From the NCBI RefSeq assembly GCF_002238335.1, contig NZ_CP022347.1, positions 1,054,001 through 1,118,000 of the forward strand: a stretch of 64,000 bases of DNA, in the 5' to 3' direction. Below are positions 52,217-61,572 of the stretch, one piece after another. The position numbers were made by a program, and so were the translations under genes. The notes under the pieces are model-generated. The model saw only the letters and a program-made list of their open reading frames with translations. It had not been told where the DNA came from and ran no database searches. The stretch is from Campylobacter avium LMG 24591 (GTDB lineage: Bacteria > Campylobacterota > Campylobacteria > Campylobacterales > Campylobacteraceae). The stretch's first letter is position 1; each line of letters opens with the position of its first letter.

Positions 52217-52642
52217 TTAATCAACGATTTCAATACCCATAGAACGAGCAGAACCAGCTATAATCTTAGCAGCTTGTTCTTTGTCTTTGGTATTTAAATC
52301 AGCGATTTTTTTATCAACTATTTCAAGGATTTGCTTTTTTGTAAGCTTTCCAACCTTATTTTTTAAAGGATTATCAGAACCCTTTGAAATTCCAGCTGCT
52401 TTTTTAATCAAATCTGTGGCTGGTGGTTGCTTTGTAATAAAAGTAAAGCTCTTGTCAGCATAAACAGTTATAACAACCGGAACATTAAAACCTGCCATAT
52501 CCTTTGTTTTTTCGTTAAAGGCCTTGCAAAATTCCATTATATTTACACCTTGTTGACCCAAAGCAGGACCTACAGGAGGAGATGGATTTGCCTTTGTAGC
52601 AGCAATTTGTAATTTTATTTCGCCAACGACTTTCTTAGCCAT
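52217..52642 (-). CDS. rplK: ribosomal protein L11
   Basis: The 141-residue GTPase-centre protein starts [20 protein letters not shown] with [19 protein letters not shown], and ends [12 protein letters not shown]. It follows nusG by 10 bases. Confidence 0.98.
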   Translation of the reverse strand: MAKKVVGEIKLQIAATKANPSPPVGPALGQQGVNIMEFCKAFNEKTKDMAGFNVPVVITVYADKSFTFITKQPPATDLIKKAAGISKGSDNPLKNKVGKLTKKQILEIVDKKIADLNTKDKEQAAKIIAGSARSMGIEIVD

Positions 52643-52652
52643 TATAATCTCC

Positions 52653-53204
52653 TTAAACTATTTTTTCAACTTGAGAGTAGAGAATTTCAACAGGGGTTGA
52701 TCTACCAAAAATAGATACATTGAGCTTTAAAAGCCCTCTCACCATATCGTATTCTTCAACCATACCGGTAAAATTCGCAAAAGGTCCATCTATAATACGG
52801 ACATTTTCACCCTCTTCAAATGATATTTTAGGCTTAGGTGCAGCCTTATTTTTAACTTTTTCTAATATTAAATTTATATCTTTTTCAGACAAAGGCGTAG
52901 GTTGTTTTCTATCGCCTGTTTTATTTTCTCCTATGAAGCGGCCAACCTTAGGAAGAGATTGAATTTTATGCCATAACTCAACACTAAATTTAAGGCATAT
53001 AAAAACATAGCCTGAATACAAAGATCTTTCGCTTATCTTTTCCTTGCCATTCTTAAATTCAATAACATCTTCAGTAGGAACAACTATATCTTTAACTTGC
53101 TCTTCTATGCCATTATCTTTAATCAAATTATGTATAGCCCTTTTAACAGACATCTCACTACCAGCATAAGTTTGAATGGCATACCACTTAAATTCTTCAC
53201 TCAC
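52653..53204 (-). CDS. nusG: transcription elongation factor NusG
   Basis: I choose the GTG start at 53204 (reading [17 protein letters not shown]) because AAGGAAA lies 6 bases upstream; the longer TTG start at 53225 lacks a site and adds MFLRKDV. The 183-residue protein has the N-terminal NGN domain ([11 protein letters not shown]) and the KOW motif [16 protein letters not shown]. It bridges RNA polymerase with Rho and the ribosome. Confidence 0.95.
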   Translation of the reverse strand: MSEEFKWYAIQTYAGSEMSVKRAIHNLIKDNGIEEQVKDIVVPTEDVIEFKNGKEKISERSLYSGYVFICLKFSVELWHKIQSLPKVGRFIGENKTGDRKQPTPLSEKDINLILEKVKNKAAPKPKISFEEGENVRIIDGPFANFTGMVEEYDMVRGLLKLNVSIFGRSTPVEILYSQVEKIV

Positions 53205-53225
53205 AACATCTTTCCTTAAAAACAA

Positions 53226-53408
53226 TCAAGAAACTATAAAAGATAAGGAATAAAACATAATCAAATCAACTATCCATAAAAACAAGGCTACAACAAAGAC
53301 CACTACAAAAACAGTTATATAAGCATTTCTAACTTGTTCTTTAACGGGAAATATAACCTTTGCTAACTCGGCCTTAGATAGTCTAAAATAACTCAATAAT
53401 TTTTCCAT
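53226..53408 (-). CDS. secE: preprotein translocase subunit SecE
   Basis: The 60-residue protein from ATG 53408 (MEKLLSYFRLSKAELAKVIF) has a cytosolic amphipathic helix followed by a single membrane helix (AYITVFVVVFVVALFLWIVD). The longer frame would run into tRNA-Trp. It is adjacent to nusG as in nearly all bacteria. Confidence 0.95.
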   Translation of the reverse strand: MEKLLSYFRLSKAELAKVIFPVKEQVRNAYITVFVVVFVVALFLWIVDLIMFYSLSFIVS

Positions 53409-53424
53409 AAAAAACCTCAAAAAA

Positions 53425-53500
53425 TGGCAGGGCAAGAGGGATTCGAACCCCCAACCATCGGATTTGGAATCCGGCGCTCTACCGTTGGAGCTATTGCCCT
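53425..53500 (-). tRNA. tRNA-Trp (CCA)
   Basis: A 76-nt cloverleaf with anticodon loop TTCCAAA (CCA) and encoded CCA end. It sits between rpmG and secE; its 5' end directly abuts the rpmG stop. Confidence 0.97.
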
Positions 53501-53659
53501 TTAACTCTTTAACTTAACTTCTTTGTGAATAGTATGTTTTTTAAGCCTAGGGCAATACTTCTTCAACTCTAGTTTTTCAGTTGTGTTTTTACTATTTTTA
53601 TATGTGCTGTAATTGATATCTCCGCACTCTTCACACTTTAAACCAACTTTTATTCTCAT
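53501..53659 (-). CDS. rpmG: ribosomal protein L33
   Basis: The 52-residue protein reads [18 protein letters not shown] and ends LHKEVKLKS-like ([11 protein letters not shown]). The first CxxC is present, while the second pair is reduced to a single Cys ([10 protein letters not shown]), so a full zinc ribbon may not form. The start lies 39 bases after tuf. The stop touches the 5' end of tRNA-Trp. Confidence 0.93.
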   Translation of the reverse strand: MRIKVGLKCEECGDINYSTYKNSKNTTEKLELKKYCPRLKKHTIHKEVKLKS

Positions 53660-53680
53660 TTTAAATCCTTAAGAAAGAAA

Positions 53681-53693
53681 GGGGATAAACCCC
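53681..53693 (-). terminator. hairpin after tuf
   Basis: GGGG, 5-nt loop, CCCC, flanked by T-rich or A-rich runs on both strands. On the minus strand CCCC is followed by TTTCTTTCTT. It may reduce read-through from tuf into rpmG. Confidence 0.6.
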
Positions 53694-53698
53694 TTTTT

Positions 53699-54898
53699 TT
53701 ATTTGATTATTTTAGAAACAACACCAGAACCAACAGTGTGTCCGCCTTCTCTAATCGCAAAGCGAGTTCCTTCCTCAAGTGCGATAGGAGCTATAAGGCT
53801 TACAGTTATTCTAACATTTTCGCCTGGCATAACCATTTCAGTACCTTCAGCAAGTTTTATAGAGCCTGTAACGTCTGTAGTTCTAACATAAAACTGCGGT
53901 CTGTAGTTATTAAAGAATGGAGTGTGTCTTCCACCTTCATCTTTATTTAAGATATATACCTCAGCTTCAAATTCAGTGTGAGGAGTGATAGATTTAGGTT
54001 TAGCAAGAACCATACCACGTAAAACTTCCTCTTTCTTAGTTCCACGAAGTAAAACACCAACATTATCGCCGGCTTCACCTTGGTCCATTTCTTTTCTAAA
54101 CATTTCAACACCTGTAACTGTTGTAGTTTGAGTATCTTTTATACCTACTATTTCTATAGTATCGCCAACCTTTACAGTTCCTTTTTCTATCCTACCTGTA
54201 ACAACTGTTCCACGACCAGAGATAGAGAAAACATCTTCGATTGGCATCAAGAAATCTTTATCTGTATCTCTAACAGGAGTTGGTATATAGCTATCAACCG
54301 CATCCATTAAAGCTATAATCTTAGCAGACCATTCGCCGTCTTGTCCGGCCTTAGCTTCTTCAAGTGCTTTAAGAGCAGAACCAGATATAATAGGAGTATC
54401 ATCACCTGGAAAATCATAAGAACTTAATAATTCTCTAATTTCCATTTCAACAAGCTCTAAAAGCTCTGCATCATCTACCATATCAGCCTTATTCATGAAA
54501 ACAACTATATAAGGCACACCAACTTGGCGAGAAAGCAAGATATGCTCTCTAGTTTGTGGCATAGGACCATCAGCAGCAGAAACAACTAATATAGCACCGT
54601 CCATTTGTGCAGCACCTGTAATCATGTTTTTAACATAGTCAGCGTGTCCAGGACAATCAACGTGTGCATAGTGTCTTTTTTCTGTTTCATACTCTATGTG
54701 AGAAGTAGCTATGGTTATACCACGTTCTTTTTCTTCTGGAGCATTGTCGATATTGTCATAATCTTTAAGCTCAGCCAAACCCTTTCTTGAAAGAACAGCA
54801 GAAATAGCAGCTGTAAGAGTTGTTTTACCGTGGTCAACGTGACCTATGGTACCTATATTTACGTGCGGCTTGTTACGAGAAAATTTTTCCTTAGCCAT
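53699..54898 (-). CDS. tuf: elongation factor Tu
   Basis: The 399-residue GTPase starts at ATG 54898 ([20 protein letters not shown]). G1 [10 protein letters not shown]3 [10 protein letters not shown]4 NKADM and the C-terminal [17 protein letters not shown] are all present. An upstream in-frame ATG at 54925 is ignored because it adds unmatched residues. It is the only tuf gene in the window. Confidence 0.98.
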   Translation of the reverse strand: MAKEKFSRNKPHVNIGTIGHVDHGKTTLTAAISAVLSRKGLAELKDYDNIDNAPEEKERGITIATSHIEYETEKRHYAHVDCPGHADYVKNMITGAAQMDGAILVVSAADGPMPQTREHILLSRQVGVPYIVVFMNKADMVDDAELLELVEMEIRELLSSYDFPGDDTPIISGSALKALEEAKAGQDGEWSAKIIALMDAVDSYIPTPVRDTDKDFLMPIEDVFSISGRGTVVTGRIEKGTVKVGDTIEIVGIKDTQTTTVTGVEMFRKEMDQGEAGDNVGVLLRGTKKEEVLRGMVLAKPKSITPHTEFEAEVYILNKDEGGRHTPFFNNYRPQFYVRTTDVTGSIKLAEGTEMVMPGENVRITVSLIAPIALEEGTRFAIREGGHTVGSGVVSKIIK

Positions 54899-54969
54899 TT
54901 TTATCCTCCATATTAAATTGTACACCTGTGCAAAATTTAGTCTTCATTTTATACATTTTATTCTACAAA

Positions 54970-55044
<75 letters not shown>

Positions 55045-55122
55045 GCTCAGCAATAGTATAAAATTTAGACAACAAAAACAAGTAAGAAAATGCAGCGAAA
55101 CAGCTCCCAGTTTCTTACAAAA

Positions 55123-55199
55123 TGGAGCGGGAAACGGGGCTCGAACCCGCGACCCTCAGCTTGGAAGGCTGATGCTCTAGCCAACTGAGCTACTCCCGC
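55123..55199 (-). tRNA. tRNA-Gly (TCC)
   Basis: A 77-nt cloverleaf with anticodon loop CTTCCAA and encoded CCA. Confidence 0.96.
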
Positions 55200-55203
55200 A
55201 AAA

Positions 55204-55289
<86 letters not shown>

Positions 55290-55321
55290 ACACCATACCG
55301 GTCAAACACTGTTTAAAACAA

Positions 55322-55397
55322 TGGAGCTGGTTAAGGGACTTGAACCCCCGACCTGCTGCTTACAAGGCAGCTGCTCTACCAACTGAGCTAAACCAGC
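55322..55397 (-). tRNA. tRNA-Thr (TGT)
   Basis: A 76-nt cloverleaf with anticodon TGT and encoded CCA. It is the first gene of the Thr-Tyr-Gly-Thr-tuf unit, the classic bacterial order. Confidence 0.96.
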
Positions 55398-55422
55398 ATA
55401 ACTAAATAAAAAACAAGCCGTT

Positions 55423-55451
55423 ATTTTATAGTAAAATATATAATTTGTCAA
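55423..55451 (-). promoter_or_regulatory. promoter of the tRNA-tuf operon
   Basis: TTGACA (minus strand, 55446-55451), 17-base spacer, TAAAAT (55423-55428), about 25 bases upstream of tRNA-Thr. Confidence 0.6.
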
Positions 55452-55512
55452 GAAATATTTACTAATATTGTAATTAAAATTTCAAAAGATAATGCTTAAA
55501 AGTTAAAAACTT

Positions 55513-56064
55513 TTAAGCAAGTGCCTTTGTGGCATATTCAACACCTAAATCGTACGCCTTGGCATTTAATTCTCTAGTCTTAGCAGGAACCATCTCAAGC
55601 ATAACCTTTCTTAAATTTGACAAATCTATACACTTTGTCATATAAGCAGCTATGGCTAAGGCTACAACTGACTGAGTGGCCACATTTCCAACCTCATCTT
55701 TAGCTATAGTTATAATAGGAATTTTAAAAACCTTCCATTTTTCATAGTCGCTATCCTCAGGATAAACTAAATTTGGTTCTACAACTATAATTCCGCCAGG
55801 TTTTACTCCGCTTTTAAAGCTTTGATAGCCCTTATCTGCCGTGGCTAGCATAAAATCAACCTCGCCCTCTATGGCATAAGGAAAGAATATTTCTTTATCA
55901 TCTATGATAATATCAACCTTAGTTGGACCACCGCGAACTTGCGAAGTATAAGTTGAAGCCTTAAAAGCATAACGATTTTCCTCTATGGCGGCTTCTGCTA
56001 AAATTTCGCCAGCAGTTATAACGCCTTGTCCGCCCTCTCCGCCAAATCTTAACTGATATTTCAT
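55513..56064 (-). CDS. oorC: 2-oxoglutarate:acceptor oxidoreductase, gamma subunit
   Basis: This subunit of the OorDABC complex oxidises 2-oxoglutarate to succinyl-CoA with ferredoxin or flavodoxin, replacing 2-oxoglutarate dehydrogenase in the Campylobacter TCA cycle. The 183-residue protein has the gamma-domain signature FGGEGGQGVITAGEILAEAA and STYTSQVRGGPTKVDI. It overlaps oorB by 4 bases and ends the operon. Confidence 0.95.
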   Translation of the reverse strand: MKYQLRFGGEGGQGVITAGEILAEAAIEENRYAFKASTYTSQVRGGPTKVDIIIDDKEIFFPYAIEGEVDFMLATADKGYQSFKSGVKPGGIIVVEPNLVYPEDSDYEKWKVFKIPIITIAKDEVGNVATQSVVALAIAAYMTKCIDLSNLRKVMLEMVPAKTRELNAKAYDLGVEYATKALA

Positions 56065-56906
56065 CTTAAAGCTCCTAAATCTACCATTCTCTTTTCTTTT
56101 ACAGCTCTTCTTACTTCCTCATAAGCGTGGCAGTATTCAGCCTTGCTTTCGTCTTGATGTAAGATACCGGTAGGAAATTTTCCTTCTCTTTCTTCAAAAT
56201 TCATCTTATCAAATTTTGACTTATCTACAACCAAAGATTTAATCCACTCAAGCATAGAAGTGGCCTCGCCCATTTTGTTTTTTCTACCTAAATTTATATG
56301 GCAGTTTGAAAACACATCCACAAAGCTATAACCCTTGTGTAAAAGTGCCTTATATATCAAATTTTCAAGCTTAGCAGCCTCTATAACATTTCCTCTAGCT
56401 ACAAAGGAAGCTCCTGCTGCTTTGGTAAGCTCGCAAGCATCAAAATTTGGGTCTATGCTACCTTGCTGTGCTGTTACTGTGTAAAAGCCTTGTGGAGTGG
56501 TTGGCGAGGTTTGTGAATTTGTAAGACCGTATATAAAGTTATTTATAACTATATGAGTTAAGTCTATATTTCTTCTGCAGCCATGTATGGTGTGGTTTCC
56601 ACCTATAGCAAGAGTATCGCCGTCACCGCTTACTACTATAACTTTCTTGCTTGGATTTGCTAGTTTTATACCTGTGGCATAAGCTATGGCTCTGCCGTGA
56701 GTAGTATGAACTGTGTTGCAATTTACATAAGAGCTCATCCTACCGCTACAGCCAATACCTGAAACCAAACAAACATCGTCCATATTCCAGCCTGTTTTTT
56801 GCACAGCTCTAATGATACATTTTAAAACAACGCCGTCTCCGCAGCCCCAGCACCATTGTGTAGGCATTTTATCTACACGTAAATATTCATCATAATCAAA
56901 AGCCAT
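56061..56906 (-). CDS. oorB: 2-oxoglutarate:acceptor oxidoreductase, beta subunit
   Basis: The 281-residue TPP-binding subunit has WCWGCGDGVVLK with Cys residues and the TPP/Mg motif GDGDTLAIGGNH, followed by NNFIYGLTNSQTSPTTPQG. The start directly follows the oorA stop. Confidence 0.96.
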   Translation of the reverse strand: MAFDYDEYLRVDKMPTQWCWGCGDGVVLKCIIRAVQKTGWNMDDVCLVSGIGCSGRMSSYVNCNTVHTTHGRAIAYATGIKLANPSKKVIVVSGDGDTLAIGGNHTIHGCRRNIDLTHIVINNFIYGLTNSQTSPTTPQGFYTVTAQQGSIDPNFDACELTKAAGASFVARGNVIEAAKLENLIYKALLHKGYSFVDVFSNCHINLGRKNKMGEATSMLEWIKSLVVDKSKFDKMNFEEREGKFPTGILHQDESKAEYCHAYEEVRRAVKEKRMVDLGALR

Positions 56907-58031
56907 TTATATCATCTCCTTTACCTTAGCCATAATCTCACTAGGAGTTATAGGACGTCCATTCGCTCTTAGTAATGTGGCAAAATCATCTCTCTTGCAT
57001 ACCCTTTGAATTTCCTCTAAATACTGACCCATATTTAGTTCAGAAATTAAAACCTTTTTGAATTTATTTACAACCTCTGCTATTTTTTTATCATTTATAG
57101 GATAAAGCGTTATAGGTCTAAAAAGTCCCACTTTAATGCCCTGCTCTCTTAGTCTTAAAATAGCGTCTTTTGCAGCTCTTGAAACACTACCATACGCTAC
57201 TATAAGCACATCAGCATCATCTAGCATATATTCTTCATACTTGCAAATTTCATCTACCCTGCTCTTAATCTTTCCAAACAATCTTTGCATATTTTTCTTT
57301 ACTATATCGCCATCCTCGGTTGGAAAGCCTATGTCTCCGTGATGAAGTCCTGTGATGTGATAGCGGTATCCCGTAAAGAAAGGATTTAACACGGCTGGTT
57401 CGTTTTCACCGCAAGCATAAGGCTTGTAATCTTTTTTATCTCCGCTAAATTTAGCTCTATTAATAATCTCAAGTTCATTTATATCAGGAATTTTAGCCTT
57501 GCCATTCATATGACCAACAGTTTCATCAAGTAGCAAAAACACCGGTGTCATAAGCTTTTCAGCTAGATTAAAGGCTCTTATGGTTTCTGTATAAGATTCC
57601 TCCAAAGAAGCTGGGGCTAGTGCTATACTTGCAAAATCGCCGTGAGTTGGGGACTTTGCTTGGAACAAATCGCCTTGTGCCACGCGCGTTGGAAGTCCGG
57701 TTGATGGACCACCTCTCATAACATTAGCTATAACAAGAGGAATTTCAGCTATGAAAGCATAGCCAATTTGCTCTGATTTTAAGGAAATTCCAGGACCAGA
57801 ACTTGCAGTCATGGCCTTTACGCCGCTCATAGCAGCACCTATACTAACGCTAATGCCTGAAATTTCATCTTCCATTTGTATAAAAGTACCATCATTTGCT
57901 GGCAAAAGCTTTGATAGCTCGTGTGCTATTTCTGAACTTGGGGTTATAGGATAACCGCCAAAAAATCTACAGCCGCACTCTATGGCAGCCTTTGCCACTA
58001 AGGTATTACCCGTTGCTATTACTTCTCTCAT
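56907..58031 (-). CDS. oorA: 2-oxoglutarate:acceptor oxidoreductase, alpha subunit
   Basis: The 374-residue subunit has the pyrimidine-binding part (GGYPITPSSEIAHEL near residue 25, MTASSGPGISLKSE near residue 74) and a transketolase C-terminal-like domain (LFRPITLYPIND). It overlaps the oorD stop by one base. Confidence 0.96.
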   Translation of the reverse strand: MREVIATGNTLVAKAAIECGCRFFGGYPITPSSEIAHELSKLLPANDGTFIQMEDEISGISVSIGAAMSGVKAMTASSGPGISLKSEQIGYAFIAEIPLVIANVMRGGPSTGLPTRVAQGDLFQAKSPTHGDFASIALAPASLEESYTETIRAFNLAEKLMTPVFLLLDETVGHMNGKAKIPDINELEIINRAKFSGDKKDYKPYACGENEPAVLNPFFTGYRYHITGLHHGDIGFPTEDGDIVKKNMQRLFGKIKSRVDEICKYEEYMLDDADVLIVAYGSVSRAAKDAILRLREQGIKVGLFRPITLYPINDKKIAEVVNKFKKVLISELNMGQYLEEIQRVCKRDDFATLLRANGRPITPSEIMAKVKEMI

Positions 58032-58345
58032 TAAACACCTACCTTTTTATATTTATTTTGTTTGACAGCCTCAGCTCTTTGCTTGGCCTCAGGAGTAAGT
58101 TTAGCAAATTTAAATTCCTCTCTTGTAGCAACCATAATGGCAAAGTCAGGACAGTGAACTTCACATTCACCACAACCTATACAGGAGCTAGGATGAACAA
58201 CCTCTATCATCTGCCCCAAAACAGCATTCTTGTCATCTCTCATAGCTAAAACACCGGCTGGGCAGTAGCTAACACAGATATTGCAAGCTTTACATCTGTG
58301 CTCATTTACCCAAACAGGAGTATCTTTGGGAGCTTGTACACTCAT
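58031..58345 (-). CDS. oorD: 2-oxoglutarate:acceptor oxidoreductase, delta (ferredoxin) subunit
   Basis: The 104-residue iron-sulfur subunit has two [4Fe-4S] motifs: CKACNICVSYCPAG near residue 18 and CIGCGECEVHCPDF near residue 55. It passes electrons from the TPP site. Confidence 0.96.
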   Translation of the reverse strand: MSVQAPKDTPVWVNEHRCKACNICVSYCPAGVLAMRDDKNAVLGQMIEVVHPSSCIGCGECEVHCPDFAIMVATREEFKFAKLTPEAKQRAEAVKQNKYKKVGV

Positions 58346-58357
58346 TTTTTATCCTTT

Positions 58358-59263
58358 TTATTTAGTTTCTAAATAGTTGTATTTTTTTAACGATTCTTGT
58401 AATTTAAACGTTTCGTTCTCATCTAGTTCTAAATTAGCCAATTCCAAAACACCTTGTAAGGAAAGTCTAGCTAGAACACCAAATGCCTTATTGTGCACGC
58501 CAAATTCTCCGTGCAAAACAACACTCATAGCCAAAAATTCGCCACTTCTAATAGCTTCTATCATTCTAACACAAGCAGCCGCTGGTGCTAGATAAGCTGA
58601 AGTTTTAAGATATTTAATAACCTTTGCTCCGCCTGTTTTAACCTCATTTTCTATATCATCAATTTCATCTTTGCTTAACAAATCAGTAATTTTTTTATTT
58701 TTATAAGTTGAATGAGATTTTAGCAAAAGCATATCATCATTGTGAAAGCCTATTAACTTTGTATCCAAATCCGAAGTCTTGCAGTTGAATTTCTTAGCCA
58801 GCTCATACTTAAATCTAGCATTATCCAAAGCACCTGCCATGGCTATAATTTTTTTAGGGCTAAAAATTTGACACTCGTATAATTTGTTTAAAAGAAAATC
58901 AACCGGATTTGTAAGTACGACAAATAAAGGGTCATCAACGTAGCGTTTTAAATTTCTAGCACATTCTAGCATTATGTTGGTATTGATTTGCAAAAGCTCA
59001 TCCCTGCTTTGCCCATCTTGCCTTCTAGCTCCTGCGCAAAATACCACTATATCGCTGTTTTCGCAATATTTATATTCGCTAGTGCAAACAAGTTTGATAT
59101 CTAAATTTAAAGCCGCTATACTTTGTCCAAGCTCTAAATCCCTAGCAAATAGCAAATCCGGATTTCTATCAATTAAAATTATTTCTTTAACAGTCTGCCT
59201 TAAGATCAAAGAATAAGCTATGCTAACGCCGACATTACCGGCACCTATGATAGTTATTTTCAT
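58358..59263 (-). CDS. mdh: malate (or lactate-type) dehydrogenase
   Basis: The 301-residue NAD-dependent enzyme starts [20 protein letters not shown] with the GAGNVG dinucleotide motif. It has CAGARRQDGQSRDEL (substrate-loop region with Arg residues) and VLTNPVDFLL. The context between icd and oor supports malate as substrate. The start overlaps the icd stop as ATGA. Confidence 0.93.
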   Translation of the reverse strand: MKITIIGAGNVGVSIAYSLILRQTVKEIILIDRNPDLLFARDLELGQSIAALNLDIKLVCTSEYKYCENSDIVVFCAGARRQDGQSRDELLQINTNIMLECARNLKRYVDDPLFVVLTNPVDFLLNKLYECQIFSPKKIIAMAGALDNARFKYELAKKFNCKTSDLDTKLIGFHNDDMLLLKSHSTYKNKKITDLLSKDEIDDIENEVKTGGAKVIKYLKTSAYLAPAAACVRMIEAIRSGEFLAMSVVLHGEFGVHNKAFGVLARLSLQGVLELANLELDENETFKLQESLKKYNYLETK

Positions 59264-61464
59264 AAAGTAGAAATCCTTTCGATTATAGCATTAAAAGTAG
59301 GACTAGACCTCATAACAGATGATGCTTTTTCATCATCAAATTTATAGTATCCACCCAAATCAACAGCCTTGCCCTGAGCGTCTATAAATTCTTTGTAAAT
59401 TTTATCCTCATTAGAACTAAGCTCTATGGAAATGTCTTTAAATACAGCTTGAAGTTCTTTTTCGTTGCCCTGTCTTGCAAGCTCATTAGCCCAATACATG
59501 GCCAAATAAAAATGAGATGTTCTATTATCATCCTCTTTTACATTTCTAGATGGTGATTTGTTATTTTCAAGCCACTGACCTATAGCCTCATCAAGACAGT
59601 CAGCCAAAACCTTGGCTCTGTAATTTTTTCTTTTCTGTGCAAAAAATTCTAAAGAGGCTTGAAGTGCTAAAAACTCGCCCAAGCTATCCCAGCGAAGATG
59701 ATTTTCGTTAAGTAGCTGCTCTACTTGCTTTGGTGCAGAACCACCTGCTCCGGTTTCAAACATAGCTCCGCCATTTAGCATAGGAACAATAGAAAGCATT
59801 TTTGCGCTAGTTCCAAGCTCTAAGATAGGGAATAAGTCTGTTAAATAATCTCTTAAAACATTTCCTGTAACGCTAATAACATTTTTTCCAGCTCTAATCA
59901 AATCTAAAGTCTTTAAACAAGCGTCCTTAGGGCTTAGAATTTGTATGTTTAAGTTAGCATGCTTGGCTAGCTTATCCTTTACAAAAGAAATTATTATCTT
60001 ATCGCTAGCCCTATTTTCATCTAGCCAAAAAATAGTGTCTTCTTTGCTAAGCTCTGCCCTTTGTATGCCAAGCTCTATCCAATTTTCAATAGCCTCAAAT
60101 TTGCACTGACAAGCTCTAAATATATCACCTTTACTAAGCTTTTGTTCTAGCAAAAGTTCATCTTTATCATTAAGTATCCTAAACACCCCGTCATCTTGAG
60201 CAACAAAGGTCTTATCGTGAGAGCCGTATTCTTGTGCCTTTTTAGCCATTAAGCCCACATTTGAAACCGAACCCAAAGTGCTTGGCTTAAATTCTCCGTT
60301 TTTTCTCATATCATCTAAAACCGCTTCGTAAACAGTAGCATAAGTCTTATCTGGTATTAAAGCGTTTGTGTCTTTTTCATTGCCATCTTTATCCCAAAGT
60401 TTCGCAGCGTTTTTAAGCATGGCTGGTATGGAAGCGTCCACTATAACATCGCTTGGAACATGAAGATTTGTGATGCCTTTTTCCGAATTCACCATAGAAA
60501 TAGCAGCCTTGTTGTTTAAGATACTGTTGTATTTTTCTATAATTTTATCTTTTAAATTTGAGGCTTCTATCTTTGTTAAAAGCTCGGCTACTCCGTTATT
60601 TGCATTAATGCCTAATCTTTGAAACTCATCCTTAAATTCATCAAAAAGTTCCTTAAAATAAACCTTTACACAGTAGCCAAATAAAACAGGGTCGCTAACC
60701 TTCATCATAGTAGCTTTTAAGTGCAAAGATAGCAAGGTGCCTTCGTCTTCACACCTTTTGATTTCTGCTTCATAGAATTCTTGTAGCTTTTTACTATCCA
60801 TAAAAGACGCGTCTAAAACTTCATTTTCTTCTAATTTTATCCCATCTTTCATCACAGATATTTTGCCGTCTTTTGATACAAATTCTATCCTAGCCGTGCA
60901 AGGTGTTTTAATCAAAACAGCCTTTTCGTTAGAGAAAAAGTCTCCATCTTTCATGTAAGAAATTCTAGACTTTGAATTTTTGTCAAAAGTTTTTGTTTTG
61001 TAAGGATTGTTTTTAGCGTATTCTTTCACAGCCTTTGTACATCTTCTATCTGAATTTCCTTGTCTTAACACAGGATTTACGGCTGAACCTAGAATTTTTT
61101 GATATCTTGTTTTAATTTCTTCCTCTTCTTTGTTTGTAGGATTATCAACAAAATCAGGCACATTATAACCCTTAGTTTGCAGCTCTTTTATAGCAGCTTT
61201 TAACTGAGGTATGGAAGCTGAAATATTTGGAGTTTTGATAATAACTGCACTAGGCTCATTTACTAACTTAGAAAGCATTTCTAAAGCATCTTCGCATACT
61301 TGCTCTTTCTTTAATCTATCACCAAAGGCAGCTAAAATTCTACCCGCTAAAGATATATCCGCTGTTTTAACACCTATATTAGCCCTATTTAAAAAGGCTT
61401 TTACTATAGGTAAAAACGAATAAGTGGCCAAAGCTGGAGATTCATCTGTAATAGTGTAAGTCAT
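59260..61464 (-). CDS. icd: monomeric isocitrate dehydrogenase (NADP)
   Basis: The 734-residue protein is of the large monomeric IDH type ([35 protein letters not shown]-type anion site near residue 130, [18 protein letters not shown]). It makes the 2-oxoglutarate used by OorDABC, so icd-mdh-oor form a TCA-cycle operon. Confidence 0.96.
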   Translation of the reverse strand: MTYTITDESPALATYSFLPIVKAFLNRANIGVKTADISLAGRILAAFGDRLKKEQVCEDALEMLSKLVNEPSAVIIKTPNISASIPQLKAAIKELQTKGYNVPDFVDNPTNKEEEEIKTRYQKILGSAVNPVLRQGNSDRRCTKAVKEYAKNNPYKTKTFDKNSKSRISYMKDGDFFSNEKAVLIKTPCTARIEFVSKDGKISVMKDGIKLEENEVLDASFMDSKKLQEFYEAEIKRCEDEGTLLSLHLKATMMKVSDPVLFGYCVKVYFKELFDEFKDEFQRLGINANNGVAELLTKIEASNLKDKIIEKYNSILNNKAAISMVNSEKGITNLHVPSDVIVDASIPAMLKNAAKLWDKDGNEKDTNALIPDKTYATVYEAVLDDMRKNGEFKPSTLGSVSNVGLMAKKAQEYGSHDKTFVAQDDGVFRILNDKDELLLEQKLSKGDIFRACQCKFEAIENWIELGIQRAELSKEDTIFWLDENRASDKIIISFVKDKLAKHANLNIQILSPKDACLKTLDLIRAGKNVISVTGNVLRDYLTDLFPILELGTSAKMLSIVPMLNGGAMFETGAGGSAPKQVEQLLNENHLRWDSLGEFLALQASLEFFAQKRKNYRAKVLADCLDEAIGQWLENNKSPSRNVKEDDNRTSHFYLAMYWANELARQGNEKELQAVFKDISIELSSNEDKIYKEFIDAQGKAVDLGGYYKFDDEKASSVMRSSPTFNAIIERISTL

Positions 61465-61496
61465 AACAGTTTCCTTTTATTCTTTATAGTTAGAAA

Positions 61497-61502
61497 ATTA
61501 TA
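61497..61502 (-). promoter_or_regulatory. -10 box of the icd-mdh-oor operon
   Basis: TATAAT on the minus strand, 33 bases upstream of the icd ATG, preceded by a T-rich tract (TTTTTTTTATG). This matches the Campylobacter sigma70 pattern without a -35. AAAGGAAAC precedes the ATG. Confidence 0.65.
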
Positions 61503-61572
61503 CATAAAAAAAACTACTTTTATGGTTTTTAGATAAATTTTTACTAAGAAAGTGTAATTGAGTAACAGTTTG